NCBI GenBank assembly: GCA_934091055.1
Contig: CAKOKN010000006.1
Coordinates: 1 to 54,357 of the forward strand
DNA length: 54,357 nucleotides
From: an uncultured Bacilli bacterium
GTDB lineage: Bacteria; Bacillota_I; Bacilli_A; RF39; UBA660
Reading direction: 5' to 3'
Positions 18,077-26,998 of the stretch are shown piece by piece. The notes beneath the pieces were generated by a model that was given only the letters and a program-made list of their open reading frames with translations, was not told the DNA's origin and did no database searches. The stretch's first letter is position 1. Every line of letters begins with the position of its first letter. A program made the translations under genes and the position numbers.

Positions 18077-18153
18077 TGGGACGGAATGTGGGAATCGAAC
18101 CCACGAATAATGGAACCACAATCCACCGTGTTAACCACTTCACCAATTCCGCC
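18077..18153 (-). tRNA. tRNA-His(GTG)
   Basis: Minus-strand cloverleaf with anticodon loop TTGTGGT (anticodon GTG). It shows the histidine hallmarks: an encoded extra 5' G (G-1, position 18153) opposite discriminator C73 (position 18080). CCA is encoded. Confidence 0.95.
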
Positions 18154-18256
18154 ATAAGACAATAACAATGATATCATATATTTTAATATTTGACAAGTAT
18201 TTTCTTTAAAAAAAGTAAAAATAGTGATATAATACATAAAAGAAAGAAGGAAGTTT

Positions 18257-18991
18257 ATGAAAAAAGTAGTACTAATAACAGGGGCTTCATCAAAAATAGG
18301 AGAGGCTATATCAAGAGAACTAATAAAAGATTATGAAGTAATATTACATTACAATACTAATGAAAATAGAATAACAACATTAAAAGAAGAACTAGAAAAA
18401 GAATATAATAAAAAAGTATTAACTATAAAATGTAATCTATCTTGCGAAGAAGAAATAGATAATATGTTAAAAGAAATATATTCACAGTATCAAAATATAG
18501 ATATATTAATAAATAATGCTGCTATTACAATAGATACTGTCTTTGAAGACAAAACTAAAGAAAACTTTATAAAAACACTAGATGTAAACTTAGTAGCGCC
18601 TTTTCTTTTAAGTAAAAAAATAGGACCAAAGATGAAAGAAAATAAATATGGTGTTATAATAAATATTAGTTCTACTAATGGAATAGATACTCCATATATA
18701 GAGAGTATAGATTATGATGCTTCAAAAGCAGGACTTATATCATTATCAAATAACTTAGCTAATTATTTATCACCATATGTTAGAGTAAATACAGTCTGTC
18801 CTGGTTGGATTAATACCGATATTAATAAAGATCTAGATAAAGATTTTGTTGCTAAAGAAATAGACAAAATACTACTAGGACGTTTTGGAGAACCTGAAGA
18901 AGTATCTCATCTTATAAAGTTTTTAGTAAGTGATGAAGCAAAATATATAAACAATAGTATAATTAGAATAGATGGAGGAAAAAAATGTTAG
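18257..18991 (+). CDS. SDR-family oxidoreductase (FabG-like)
   Basis: A 244-residue Rossmann-fold NAD(P)-dependent reductase. TGASSKIGEAI (residues 7-17) is the cofactor-binding turn, ILINNAAIT near 85 is the NNAG-type motif, INISST and YDASKAG near 155 carry the catalytic Ser/Tyr/Lys, and NTVCPGWI follows. It resembles 3-oxoacyl-ACP reductase but is not in a fatty-acid gene cluster, so the substrate is open. The last seven bases overlap the next gene, so the two are translated together. Confidence 0.92.
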   Translation: MKKVVLITGASSKIGEAISRELIKDYEVILHYNTNENRITTLKEELEKEYNKKVLTIKCNLSCEEEIDNMLKEIYSQYQNIDILINNAAITIDTVFEDKTKENFIKTLDVNLVAPFLLSKKIGPKMKENKYGVIINISSTNGIDTPYIESIDYDASKAGLISLSNNLANYLSPYVRVNTVCPGWINTDINKDLDKDFVAKEIDKILLGRFGEPEEVSHLIKFLVSDEAKYINNSIIRIDGGKKC

Positions 18992-20214
18992 AAAATATCA
19001 TAAAAGAAAGTAAGAAAGATTTACAAGAAATATTTAATACTGTAGAAGATATTGAAGAATATAACAGTAGAAAAGTATTAGATGCTTTTATTGAAAATAA
19101 AATTAGTGAAACAGACTTTAATACTACTACTGGATATGGTTATAACGATATAGGAAGAGATAAAATAGAAAGAGTATATGCTAGTATTTTTAAAGCTGAA
19201 TCTGCTTTAGTTCGAAGTCAGTTTATCTCCGGCACACACGCTATAAGTACAGCTTTATTTGCCCTTTTAAGACCTGGAGATACTTTACTATCCATTTCAG
19301 GTAAACCATATGATACTCTAGACAGTGTAATAGGTTTTAACGATAATCCATCTTCATTAAAAGCTTTTAATATAAATTATAAACAAATAGATTTAATAAA
19401 GGAAGACTTTGATTACAACAGCATAAGAGAAGTATTAAAAACTAATAAAATAAAATTAATTGAAATACAAAGAAGTAAAGGTTATAGTACTAGAGAAAGT
19501 ATAAATATAGAAAAGATAGAAAAAGTAATTAAAGAAATAAGAAGTGTAGATAAAGAAGTAATTATTATGATAGATAACTGCTACTGTGAATTTGTAAGTA
19601 AGAAAGAACCTATTGAAGTAGGAGCAGACTTAGTAGTAGGTTCTCTAATAAAGAATCTTGGAGGAGCTATAGCTTCAAATGGAGGTTATATAGTAGGAAG
19701 GGAAGACTTAGTAGAACTAGCTAGTGAAAGACTAAATGTAGCGGGTCAAGGTAGTGAAACAGGACCATCAATGAATCAAAACATTAATATTTTAAAAGGC
19801 CTATATTTTGCTCCTATAGTTGTTTCATCAGCAGTTAAAACAGCAATTTATACAGCATATCTTTTTGAAAAATTAGGTTATAAAGTAAGCCCTAAATACC
19901 AAGAAGAGAGAGTAGATATAGTTCAAAATATAATTTTTAATAATGAACAAGATCTAATTAATTATGTTCGTGCTATTCAATCTAATTCTAAGATAGATTC
20001 TAATGCAATAGTAGAGCCTTCAGAAATGCCTGGTTATGATGATAAAATAATAATGGCTTCAGGATCATTTACTCAAGGTAGCTCAATAGAATTATCTTGT
20101 GATGGACCTCTTAGAAGTCCTTATATAGCATATCAGCAAGGATCTATAAGTTATTACTATGGTAAAATAATTGTAGAAAGAGCCATAAAACAATTATTAA
20201 AAGAAGATGTTTAA
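18985..20214 (+). CDS. PLP-dependent YnbB / methionine gamma-lyase-like protein
   Basis: A 409-residue fold-type I PLP protein of the Met_gamma_lyase (aluminium resistance, YnbB) family. Visible are TTGYGYNDIGRD near residue 46, SGTHAISTALFALLRPGD near 80, MIDNCYCEF near 195 and the presumed PLP-lysine in VGSLIKNLGGAIASNGG near 222. The true substrate of the family is uncertain. It is coupled to the SDR gene by a 7-base overlap. The gene's final codons form part of the terminator at 20199-20226. Confidence 0.92.
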   Translation: MLENIIKESKKDLQEIFNTVEDIEEYNSRKVLDAFIENKISETDFNTTTGYGYNDIGRDKIERVYASIFKAESALVRSQFISGTHAISTALFALLRPGDTLLSISGKPYDTLDSVIGFNDNPSSLKAFNINYKQIDLIKEDFDYNSIREVLKTNKIKLIEIQRSKGYSTRESINIEKIEKVIKEIRSVDKEVIIMIDNCYCEFVSKKEPIEVGADLVVGSLIKNLGGAIASNGGYIVGREDLVELASERLNVAGQGSETGPSMNQNINILKGLYFAPIVVSSAVKTAIYTAYLFEKLGYKVSPKYQEERVDIVQNIIFNNEQDLINYVRAIQSNSKIDSNAIVEPSEMPGYDDKIIMASGSFTQGSSIELSCDGPLRSPYIAYQQGSISYYYGKIIVERAIKQLLKEDV

Positions 20215-20226
20215 TCATCTTCTTTT
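20199..20226. terminator. Bidirectional terminator overlapping the end of the YnbB-like gene
   Basis: An 11-bp stem, AAAAGAAGATG with CATCTTCTTTT, contains the stop codon in its loop. It separates convergent genes and has A and T flanks on both sides. Confidence 0.8.
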
Positions 20227-20227
20227 A

Positions 20228-21382
20228 TTATAGTCCTCTCGCTACATACTCATCATAAGTAAGACCACTATTATATACCTTAGTAGCTAAGTCAATACCT
20301 AGATATCTAAAGTGCCAATCTTCAAACATATAACCAGTAATATATTCCTTACCTCTAGGATATCTCAATATAAAACCATACTTATATGAATTCTTAGTAA
20401 GCCAATCATATTCTTTATCATCTTCACTTAAGTATTCCCATTTTCCATTAATAACATCTACTGCAAGACCAAGCTGATGTTCAGAATAACCAGCTCTCGC
20501 AGAATAAGTCTCCGCAGCATCAAAGCCATCTTTCCTAACATATCTATTATATAATCCAAGTTGATATTCATAAGATCTATAAGTAGAACCAGCATAAATT
20601 TTATAACTATTATTTAAAGCCTCAGTAGCCATCTCTTCAAACTTAACCGCAGCTTCTTTTCTAAGTCTTTGATTATCTCCAGAAGCAAATTTACTATTAA
20701 TCTTTGTTAAGTCACTAGGTTCATAATTCTTATCTAATTTATAATACTTATTAACAATAACATCTATCTTTTCAGCTTCTTCATTACTAATATCAATATC
20801 ATTAGAATAATATTTCTTATCTAAATAAGCATTAACAAAGGTAACAGTATCTTCATAATTATAATCAGTCTCTATTGTACCAGTATCATATACAGAAGAC
20901 AGTCTATCAGTATTATTTTCATACTTAATATATCTATCTAAGTTATCTTCCTTAAAATACTTAAGTTTTAAATAGTTAGCTATTTCTTTATCATAATCAT
21001 TATCTATAATAACATTAATACTATTAGGAATCTTCTCATAAAAAGTATTAATATCACTACTAGAGTAGCCAATACTCAAAAGATTATTAATATCTTTAAC
21101 ATTAGTCTTTCCATCAATATATTTAATATCAAGATAACTATCTAAATATTTCTCATTAAATGTACCATTTAAAACAGCTTCTTCAAGTACTTTAGAGTAT
21201 ACTTTTTTATCTTTAATCTTATCATAGATATTCATCTCTTTAAATGCTTTAGTAGCTTCTTTATTATAACCATAATTTTTAGGTATAACAAAGTATATAG
21301 CACAAATAATAAGTATTAAAATAAAACTAAATAAAATTATTTTTTTCTTTTTTAATTTTCTTCCTTTTTTCTTTTTACTCAT
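20228..21382 (-). CDS. VanY/DacB-type D-Ala-D-Ala carboxypeptidase (M15B)
   Basis: A membrane-anchored 384-residue peptidase. A Lys-rich start and signal anchor (about 13-36) precede a long alpha-helical stalk of about 200 residues. The M15 domain near the C-terminus has the zinc motif SEHQLGLAVDV and the final EDWHFRYLG. It trims D-Ala from peptidoglycan stem peptides outside the membrane. The ATG at 21382 is preferred since GGTGA sits correctly before it; ATG 21388 is possible. The stalk resembles other long YcdD/LdcB-like proteins. Confidence 0.93.
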   Translation of the reverse strand: MSKKKKGRKLKKKKIILFSFILILIICAIYFVIPKNYGYNKEATKAFKEMNIYDKIKDKKVYSKVLEEAVLNGTFNEKYLDSYLDIKYIDGKTNVKDINNLLSIGYSSSDINTFYEKIPNSINVIIDNDYDKEIANYLKLKYFKEDNLDRYIKYENNTDRLSSVYDTGTIETDYNYEDTVTFVNAYLDKKYYSNDIDISNEEAEKIDVIVNKYYKLDKNYEPSDLTKINSKFASGDNQRLRKEAAVKFEEMATEALNNSYKIYAGSTYRSYEYQLGLYNRYVRKDGFDAAETYSARAGYSEHQLGLAVDVINGKWEYLSEDDKEYDWLTKNSYKYGFILRYPRGKEYITGYMFEDWHFRYLGIDLATKVYNSGLTYDEYVARGL

Positions 21383-21502
21383 TTTCATCACCACACTATA
21401 ATTATATATTATTTTATTAAAAATAACAATGTTGTATTAAAAATTAATTTACAATAATTAGTTAAAATGATATAATTATAAAGCAAAGAAGGTTATAGAA
21501 GT

Positions 21503-24034
21503 ATGAAAAGAAAAGATGTAGACAGAAACAAACTATCTCCGATGATGAGACACTATGTAGAACTAAAAGACAAATATGAAGACACTATAATTCTATATAG
21601 ATTAGGAGACTTTTATGAAATGTTCTTTGAGGATGCTGAAGTAGTAGCCCACGCTTTAGAACTTACTCTAACAGGAAAAAGTGCCGGTTTAGAAGAGAGA
21701 GTACCAATGTGCGGTATACCACATCACGCTTCTGAAGTATATATAGACAAATTAATTAAAAAAGGATTTAAAGTAGCTATTTGTGAACAACTAGAAGATC
21801 CAAAGACTGCTAAAGGAATAGTAAAAAGAGATATAGTAGAAGTAATATCATCAGGTACTATCATAAACTCTAATTCATTAAATGAAAAAGAAAATAACTA
21901 TATAGGAGTTTTATATGATTTTGATTACTGTTTTGTAATAACTTATTGTGATATTACAACTGGAGAAGTATACTCTGAAGTACTAGAAAGAAATATTAAT
22001 GATATAATCTATAAAATAATGGCATTAGAAATAAAAGAACTAATAGTAAAAAGTAATATAGATAAAGAATTATTATCTAAAATAAAAAATAGTAAAATAC
22101 CAATTACATATCAAGATGAACTTCTAACTAATGAATATACTAATATATATGATAATATTAAAGATATAAGAATAATAACAACTATTCAAAATATTATATA
22201 CTATTTATCAGTAGTTCAAAAAAGAAATTTATCCCATTTCCAAAAAGTAATAGTAAAAGAAAGAGAAGCTTATATGGAGATGGATATTCATACTAAGAGA
22301 AATCTAGAATTAACCGAATGTCTTCGAACTAAAGAAAGAACATACTCATTATTATGGCTTTTAGATAATACTAAAACAGCAATGGGAAGTAGAAAATTAA
22401 AACATTTTATTGAAAACCCATTACTTGATATAACAAAAATAAATAGTAGATATAATGTTGTATCTAAATTATTAGAAGAATTTATTCTTGCTGATGAACT
22501 AAGAAATAATTTATATGAAGTATATGATCTGGAAAGATTATGTGGTAGAATATCTTTTGGGTCTGCTAATGCAAAAGATTTACTTCAGTTAAAAATGTCC
22601 CTTAAAGTACTACCAGAAATAAAAGATAAATTAGAAAAAATAAACTTCTATGATAGTATTACAACTCTTCAAGATTTATATGAATTATTAGAAAGATCTA
22701 TAAATGAAGATGCTCCTAACGGTTTAAAAGAGGGTTATTTAATAAAAGAAGGTTATTCTAAAGAATTAGATGAATTAAAAGATCTAAGTAAAGGTGGCAA
22801 AGACTTTATTGTTAATTTTGAAAGAGAAGAAAGAGAAAGAACTGGTATTAAAAACTTAAAAGTAGGATTTAATAAAGTATTTGGCTATTTCATTGAAGTA
22901 TCTAAAAGTAATCTTCCTCTTATAACAGAAGATATGGGTTATATAAGAAAACAAACACTTGCTAACTGTGAAAGATTTATAACACCTCTTCTAAAAGAAA
23001 AAGAAGATCTGATATTATCCGCAGAAGATAAAATTATTAATTTAGAATATAGTTTGTTTATAGGAATTAGAGATAAATGTAGAGAATACATACCTGAATT
23101 ACAAAGAATATCTAAAGTAATTAGTGAAATAGATGTCTTAGAATCTTTTGCTCTAGTTAGTGAAAAATATAATTATATAAGACCTACTATAACAAGTACA
23201 AATGAAATAAATATTAAGTCTTCTAGACACCCAGTAGTAGAAAAAGTATTAAAAGGAGAAGAATATGTACCTAATGATATAGTAATGGATAAAGATACAG
23301 ATATATTACTAATTACAGGGCCTAATATGGCAGGTAAATCTACTTATATGAGACAATTAGGTATAATAGCTATAATGGCTCAAATAGGATGCTTTGTTCC
23401 TGCTGAAGAAGCAACATTACCAATATTTGATAAAATATTTACAAGAATAGGAGCCTCAGATGATCTAGTAAGTGGAGAATCTACCTTTATGGTAGAAATG
23501 ATGGAAGCATCAAGAGCAGTAAAATTTGCTACTCCAAATAGCTTAATTCTATTTGATGAATTAGGTAGAGGAACAGCAACCTTTGATGGTATTAGTCTTG
23601 CAGAGGCTATACTAGAATATATTGCTAGTAAAATAAAATGTAAGACGCTATTTTCAACTCATTATCACGAGCTAACAGATATGGAAAAAAATTTAAAAAA
23701 TCTAAAGAATAAACACGTATCCGCAGTTGAAGAAGAGGGCAATATTACTTTTCTTCATAAAGTAAAAGATGGTTCAGTAGATAAAAGTTATGGTATAAAT
23801 GTAGCTAAATTAGCAGGTTTACCTGAAGAAGTAATCGATAGAGCAAGTTCTATATTAAAAGTATATGAAAATAAAGAAAATAAAAAAGATACTTACATTC
23901 AAACTACTATACCATTAAATTTTGAAGAAAAGAAAAGTGTAGTGGAAGAAGAACTAAAAAAGATAGATATATTAAATATTACACCAATCGAAGCACTTAA
24001 TATATTAAGTAAATTAAAAGAAAAAACAAAATAA
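21503..24034 (+). CDS. mutS: DNA mismatch repair protein MutS
   Basis: An 843-residue mismatch-recognition ATPase. The mismatch-binding loop GDFYEMFFEDA lies near residue 36 (Phe-x-Glu present). The Walker A motif is TGPNMAGKSTYMRQ near 605, Walker B is LILFDELGRGT near 680, and STHYHELT follows. Length and architecture are typical. Unlike in many Bacilli, mutL does not follow; a prepilin gene does. The short C-terminal tail with EEKKSVVEEELKKIDILN includes the usual dimerisation helix. Confidence 0.98.
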   Translation: MKRKDVDRNKLSPMMRHYVELKDKYEDTIILYRLGDFYEMFFEDAEVVAHALELTLTGKSAGLEERVPMCGIPHHASEVYIDKLIKKGFKVAICEQLEDPKTAKGIVKRDIVEVISSGTIINSNSLNEKENNYIGVLYDFDYCFVITYCDITTGEVYSEVLERNINDIIYKIMALEIKELIVKSNIDKELLSKIKNSKIPITYQDELLTNEYTNIYDNIKDIRIITTIQNIIYYLSVVQKRNLSHFQKVIVKEREAYMEMDIHTKRNLELTECLRTKERTYSLLWLLDNTKTAMGSRKLKHFIENPLLDITKINSRYNVVSKLLEEFILADELRNNLYEVYDLERLCGRISFGSANAKDLLQLKMSLKVLPEIKDKLEKINFYDSITTLQDLYELLERSINEDAPNGLKEGYLIKEGYSKELDELKDLSKGGKDFIVNFEREERERTGIKNLKVGFNKVFGYFIEVSKSNLPLITEDMGYIRKQTLANCERFITPLLKEKEDLILSAEDKIINLEYSLFIGIRDKCREYIPELQRISKVISEIDVLESFALVSEKYNYIRPTITSTNEINIKSSRHPVVEKVLKGEEYVPNDIVMDKDTDILLITGPNMAGKSTYMRQLGIIAIMAQIGCFVPAEEATLPIFDKIFTRIGASDDLVSGESTFMVEMMEASRAVKFATPNSLILFDELGRGTATFDGISLAEAILEYIASKIKCKTLFSTHYHELTDMEKNLKNLKNKHVSAVEEEGNITFLHKVKDGSVDKSYGINVAKLAGLPEEVIDRASSILKVYENKENKKDTYIQTTIPLNFEEKKSVVEEELKKIDILNITPIEALNILSKLKEKTK

Positions 24035-24083
24035 TTCTTGTATAAATTATAAAAGTAGTTTATACTTAGTTTAGGTGAGAGAA

Positions 24084-24440
24084 ATGAAAAAATTAAATAA
24101 AAAGGGATTTACACTAGTAGAGTTATTAGTAGTCATAGTAATACTTGTTATAATTATGTCTATTGCTATACCAAGTATTACATCATCATTAGATAGAAGT
24201 AAAGCAAAACAAAGAGATGCTAAAGTAAAATTAATAGAGTCTGCTGCTGAAATCTATGTTGATAGACATAATAATGATTCTTCTAGTCCAACAATACAAA
24301 AATTATACGATGAAAGACTAATCACAATTGAGCAACTAAAAGATCCATTTAATGATGAAAATTGCATAACAGGAGATTTTGAATGTTCTAATTCCTCTTG
24401 TACACTAAAAAATATGAGCTCAGGCGTTTGTCCTAGTTAA
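24084..24440 (+). CDS. Type IV prepilin-like protein
   Basis: A 118-residue prepilin. KKG|FTLVELLVVIVILVIIMS is the prepilin-peptidase site (cleavage after Gly) with Glu at +5 and the hydrophobic assembly helix. The soluble part is short and ends in a cluster with four cysteines (CITGDFECSNSSCTLKNMSSGVC). The ATG at 24084 follows AGGTGAG; an in-frame GTG upstream is part of that RBS. It stands alone, 8-10 kb away from the ATPase and the other pseudopilins. No prepilin peptidase is in the window. Confidence 0.9.
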   Translation: MKKLNKKGFTLVELLVVIVILVIIMSIAIPSITSSLDRSKAKQRDAKVKLIESAAEIYVDRHNNDSSSPTIQKLYDERLITIEQLKDPFNDENCITGDFECSNSSCTLKNMSSGVCPS

Positions 24441-24453
24441 TAAAATTAAATAA

Positions 24454-24484
24454 AGTGCTACCTTTAGTGGTAGCACTCTTTATA
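24454..24484 (+). terminator. Terminator after the prepilin gene
   Basis: AGTGCTACC pairs with GGTAGCACT around TTTAGT; CTTTAT follows. Confidence 0.75.
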
Positions 24485-24506
24485 AAAAAAGAAATAGGTG
24501 AAATAT

Positions 24507-25679
24507 ATGAAAATAATATTAATAAAATATGGAGAATTAACCACAAAGAAAGATAATAGAAAATTATTTATAAATATACTATACAATAATATTAAGAAAG
24601 CACTCGAAGACTATAATGTTAAAATAGTTAAAAATAGAGTTAGAATGTTTATTGAAACAGAAGATAATATAGATGAAATAGTAGATATACTTAAGAATAT
24701 CTTTGGAATACATAGTATAGTTGTAGCTACAAGAGTAAATACTAATACTAAAGAGATTGAAGATAAAGCTCTAGAAATATCTAAAGAGACAAACTTTAAA
24801 ACATTTAAAGTTGAAACAGATAGAGCAGATAAATCATTTTCTATACCTAGTATGGAATTTAGTAGAAGAGTAGGTTCTTTAATATTAAGAAATATACCAA
24901 ATATTAAAGTAGATGTTCATTCTCCAGATTATCTTTTAAAAATAGAAATAAGAGAAGATTATACTTATATATATCATAAAGAAGTAAAAGCAGCAGGTGG
25001 TTACCCAGTTGGCGTAGCAGGGAAAGGACTTCTTATGTTATCAGGAGGAATAGATTCTCCAGTAGCAGCTTATCTTGCTATGAAAAGAGGAATTAAACTA
25101 GAATGTGTTTATTTTGAGTCTCCACCTCATACTAGCCAAATGGCAAAAAATAAAGTTAAAAAACTAGTAGAGCATCTAACAAAATATGACCCAAGTATTA
25201 AATTACACGTGATTAAATTCACCGATATCCAAGAGGCAATATATAAAAACATTGACTCTACCTATATGATAACCATAATGCGAAGAATGATGTATAGAAT
25301 ATCTGTAAAACTAATGGAAAAGAATACCCTTCTTTGCCTTATAAATGGTGAGTCTGTAGGACAAGTAGCAAGTCAAACATTAACAAGTATTAGAGTTATT
25401 AATTCTGTTACAAATGTACCAGTAATAAGACCAGTAGCCTGTCTTGATAAATTAGAAATAATAGAAATATCTAGAAGAATAGGAACATATGAAACTTCAA
25501 TTCTTCCATATGAAGATTGTTGTACTATATTTTTACCAAAACATCCTGTAATAAATCCTTCTCCATTAAAAGCAGAAGAATATGAAAAGACTTTTGATTA
25601 TCAATCATTAATCGAAGAAGCTGTTTCTAATGAAGAAGTAATAACAATAAGTAATAAGAAAAAGACATTTGATATATAG
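24507..25679 (+). CDS. thiI: tRNA 4-thiouridine synthase ThiI
   Basis: A 390-residue sulfurtransferase for s4U8 in tRNA and possibly the thiamine thiazole. A THUMP domain (about 60-165) precedes a PP-loop ATPase with SGGIDSPVAAY near 177 and CLINGESVGQVASQT near 275. There is no rhodanese extension, as in Bacillus ThiI, so sulfur probably arrives by persulfide from a partner cysteine desulfurase, which is not adjacent. ATG 24507 follows AGGTGA; the in-frame GTG three codons earlier is inside that RBS. Confidence 0.96.
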   Translation: MKIILIKYGELTTKKDNRKLFINILYNNIKKALEDYNVKIVKNRVRMFIETEDNIDEIVDILKNIFGIHSIVVATRVNTNTKEIEDKALEISKETNFKTFKVETDRADKSFSIPSMEFSRRVGSLILRNIPNIKVDVHSPDYLLKIEIREDYTYIYHKEVKAAGGYPVGVAGKGLLMLSGGIDSPVAAYLAMKRGIKLECVYFESPPHTSQMAKNKVKKLVEHLTKYDPSIKLHVIKFTDIQEAIYKNIDSTYMITIMRRMMYRISVKLMEKNTLLCLINGESVGQVASQTLTSIRVINSVTNVPVIRPVACLDKLEIIEISRRIGTYETSILPYEDCCTIFLPKHPVINPSPLKAEEYEKTFDYQSLIEEAVSNEEVITISNKKKTFDI

Positions 25680-25752
25680 AAAAAATTACCAACTAATTTG
25701 ATGTATTAAAACTCATCTTTTCCACAACCTATTAGTGTAGGAGGTGAAAATA

Positions 25753-25965
25753 GTGAGTAATAATACTTCAAATAACAAAATGGTAGTACCTGGAGCTAAA
25801 CAAGCTATCGATAAAATGAAATATGAAATAGCTAACGAATTTGGTGTTAACTTAGGACCAGATGCAACTTCAAGAGCTAATGGTTCAGTTGGTGGAGAAA
25901 TTACTAAGAGATTAGTAAGATTAGGACAAAACCAAATAAGTGGATCTAACTATCAAAACAAATAG
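25753..25965 (+). CDS. Alpha/beta-type small acid-soluble spore protein
   Basis: A 70-residue DNA-binding spore protein. It has both family signatures: KYEIANEFGV near residue 23, which includes the GPR protease site, and RANGSVGGEITKRLV near residue 41. The start is GTG at 25753, eight bases after AGGAGG at 25739-25744. In endospores these proteins coat DNA and protect it from UV and heat and are degraded at germination. A weak SigG-like promoter can be imagined at 25700-25730 but is not convincing. Confidence 0.95.
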   Translation: MSNNTSNNKMVVPGAKQAIDKMKYEIANEFGVNLGPDATSRANGSVGGEITKRLVRLGQNQISGSNYQNK

Positions 25966-25984
25966 TAAAAGTTAGTATATAAAA

Positions 25985-26030
25985 AGTCTCAGTATAAATA
26001 GATAATCTATACTGAGGCTTTATTTTTTTA
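25985..26030 (+). terminator. Terminator after the SASP gene
   Basis: Stem GTCTCAGTATA with TATACTGAGGC (one mismatch) around AATAGATAATC, followed by TTTATTTTTTTA. Confidence 0.85.
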
Positions 26031-26135
26031 TAAAATAAAAAGAGACTGACCCCCTAAGGAACAGTCTCCCAAAAAGAATAAAAAGGGGTTGGCTAGTGTG
26101 ATACTAGCACCAATTCGCCTAAACCGAACTGGTGA
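26030..26135 (-). ncRNA. Orphan small RNA with its own promoter and terminator
   Basis: On the minus strand a consensus promoter (TTGACA at 26169-26164, 17-base spacer, TATTAT at 26146-26141) predicts a start near 26134. The roughly 105-nt transcript would fold into stem 1 (ACCAGTTCG with CGAATTGGT, one mismatch), stem 2 (GCTAGT with ACTAGC), a single-stranded C-rich stretch (CCAACCCCTTTT) and a terminator stem (GAGACTG with CAGTCTC) followed by T-rich sequence. The terminator loop holds GGGGG, complementary to the ACCCC stretch, so a pseudoknot is possible. It has no useful ORF and I could not match it to a known RNA family. Confidence 0.65.
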
Positions 26136-26140
26136 TTAAT

Positions 26141-26169
26141 ATAATAAATCAACTATGCTATTTTGTCAA
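26141..26169 (-). promoter_or_regulatory. Promoter of the orphan small RNA
   Basis: A perfect TTGACA -35 box, 17-base spacer and TATTAT -10 box, pointing left away from the TasA-like gene. Confidence 0.7.
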
Positions 26170-26263
26170 TACCAAAAAAGAAAAAAACTAAAAAATTTGT
26201 CATTATCTTGTTTTTATAATAAAAATATGATATCATTTTAATGTAGATAGTAGGCGGAGGATA

Positions 26264-26818
26264 ATGATGAAAAAAACAAAGTTAATAGGAATGATAATTG
26301 GAATAGTTTTATTTATAGGACTAGTAGTAGGATTAGCATATGCTTGGTTTAGTTGGAATAGTAGTAACTTAAAAGCAAGTGGTGGTAGTAAATGTTTTGT
26401 AATAGATTATACTATAAGTCAAGAAATAGGAGCTAATCAAAGTGCAGCATTAAAATATGGAGAAAAATACACTGATGGACAATATGCTAGTGTAACAATG
26501 GGTTTAAATTCTAGATGCTCTGGAATAAAAGCAGTAGGAACTCTATATTTAAACACTAATACTGTAGGAACAGATGATAATATATTAAATGGTGGTTTAA
26601 AGTATGCTGTTGTAAGAGTAAATGGATCTACTAAAGAAGTATTAAAAGAAGATAAAATAACTACTAGAGATAAAATAACATTATTAAATAATATAGATCT
26701 AACTACAACATATACATATGAAGTATGGGTATGGTTAGATGGTACTATCGCAGGAAATGAATATCATAATTCATCATACTCAGGTTATATAACAGCAGAA
26801 GCAGAGCAAGTAGAATAA
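26264..26818 (+). CDS. TasA/camelysin-like secreted fibre protein
   Basis: A 184-residue exported protein. The signal helix (KLIGMIIGIVLFIGLVVGLAYA) is followed by W.SWNS and a beta-rich domain ending TYEVWVWLDGT...YITAEAEQVE. The same plan and the same signal sequence style occur in the protein encoded at 31127 and the N-domain of the one at 2494. TasA-like proteins form amyloid-like biofilm or spore-coat fibres after cleavage by SipW; no sipW is in the window. Two cysteines (near 43 and 84) could form a disulfide. RBS GGCGGAGGA; ATG 26264 or 26267. Confidence 0.65.
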   Translation: MMKKTKLIGMIIGIVLFIGLVVGLAYAWFSWNSSNLKASGGSKCFVIDYTISQEIGANQSAALKYGEKYTDGQYASVTMGLNSRCSGIKAVGTLYLNTNTVGTDDNILNGGLKYAVVRVNGSTKEVLKEDKITTRDKITLLNNIDLTTTYTYEVWVWLDGTIAGNEYHNSSYSGYITAEAEQVE

Positions 26819-26841
26819 AAAAATAAGAGAGAAGGTACAAT

Positions 26842-26976
26842 ATGAATACATTTTTAAACATACAATTGTTCGCTAGGGGGGGGTCAAATTTATTATTAAG
26901 TAATATAGAATTTGACTTATTTAAATATATAATTAGAGACTATAGGATAGCTAGTATTAATACTAGCATTTTATAG
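26842..26976 (+). CDS. Tiny ORF with an L27-like NIQLFA N-terminus and a G8 tract
   Basis: A 44-residue ORF starting MNTFLNIQLFARGGS. The NIQLFA segment is identical to the one in the L27 precursor at the end of this window and resembles the NLQFFA leader cut by Prp in L27 and in phage head proteins. Codons for Arg-Gly-Gly form a G8 run (26876-26883), striking in such AT-rich DNA; one base more or fewer would end the frame within about six or seven codons. The RBS AGAAGG is seven bases upstream. Its last third lies in the terminator at 26934-26985. It could be a relic of a phage structural gene. Confidence 0.4.
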   Translation: MNTFLNIQLFARGGSNLLLSNIEFDLFKYIIRDYRIASINTSIL

Positions 26977-26985
26977 TCTCTTTTT
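26934..26985 (+). terminator. Long terminator between the NIQLFA ORF and the second surface protein
   Basis: Outer stem AGAGACTATA with TATAGTCTCT, inner stem GCTAGTA with TACTAGC, then TTTTT. The RBS of the next gene starts immediately after. Confidence 0.8.
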
Positions 26986-26998
26986 GGAGGTGATATAA

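Noticed and set aside
26030..26160. Riboswitch for the TasA-like gene on the plus strand
   Set aside because: Promoter and terminator polarity both point to the minus strand, and no known aptamer core could be recognised.
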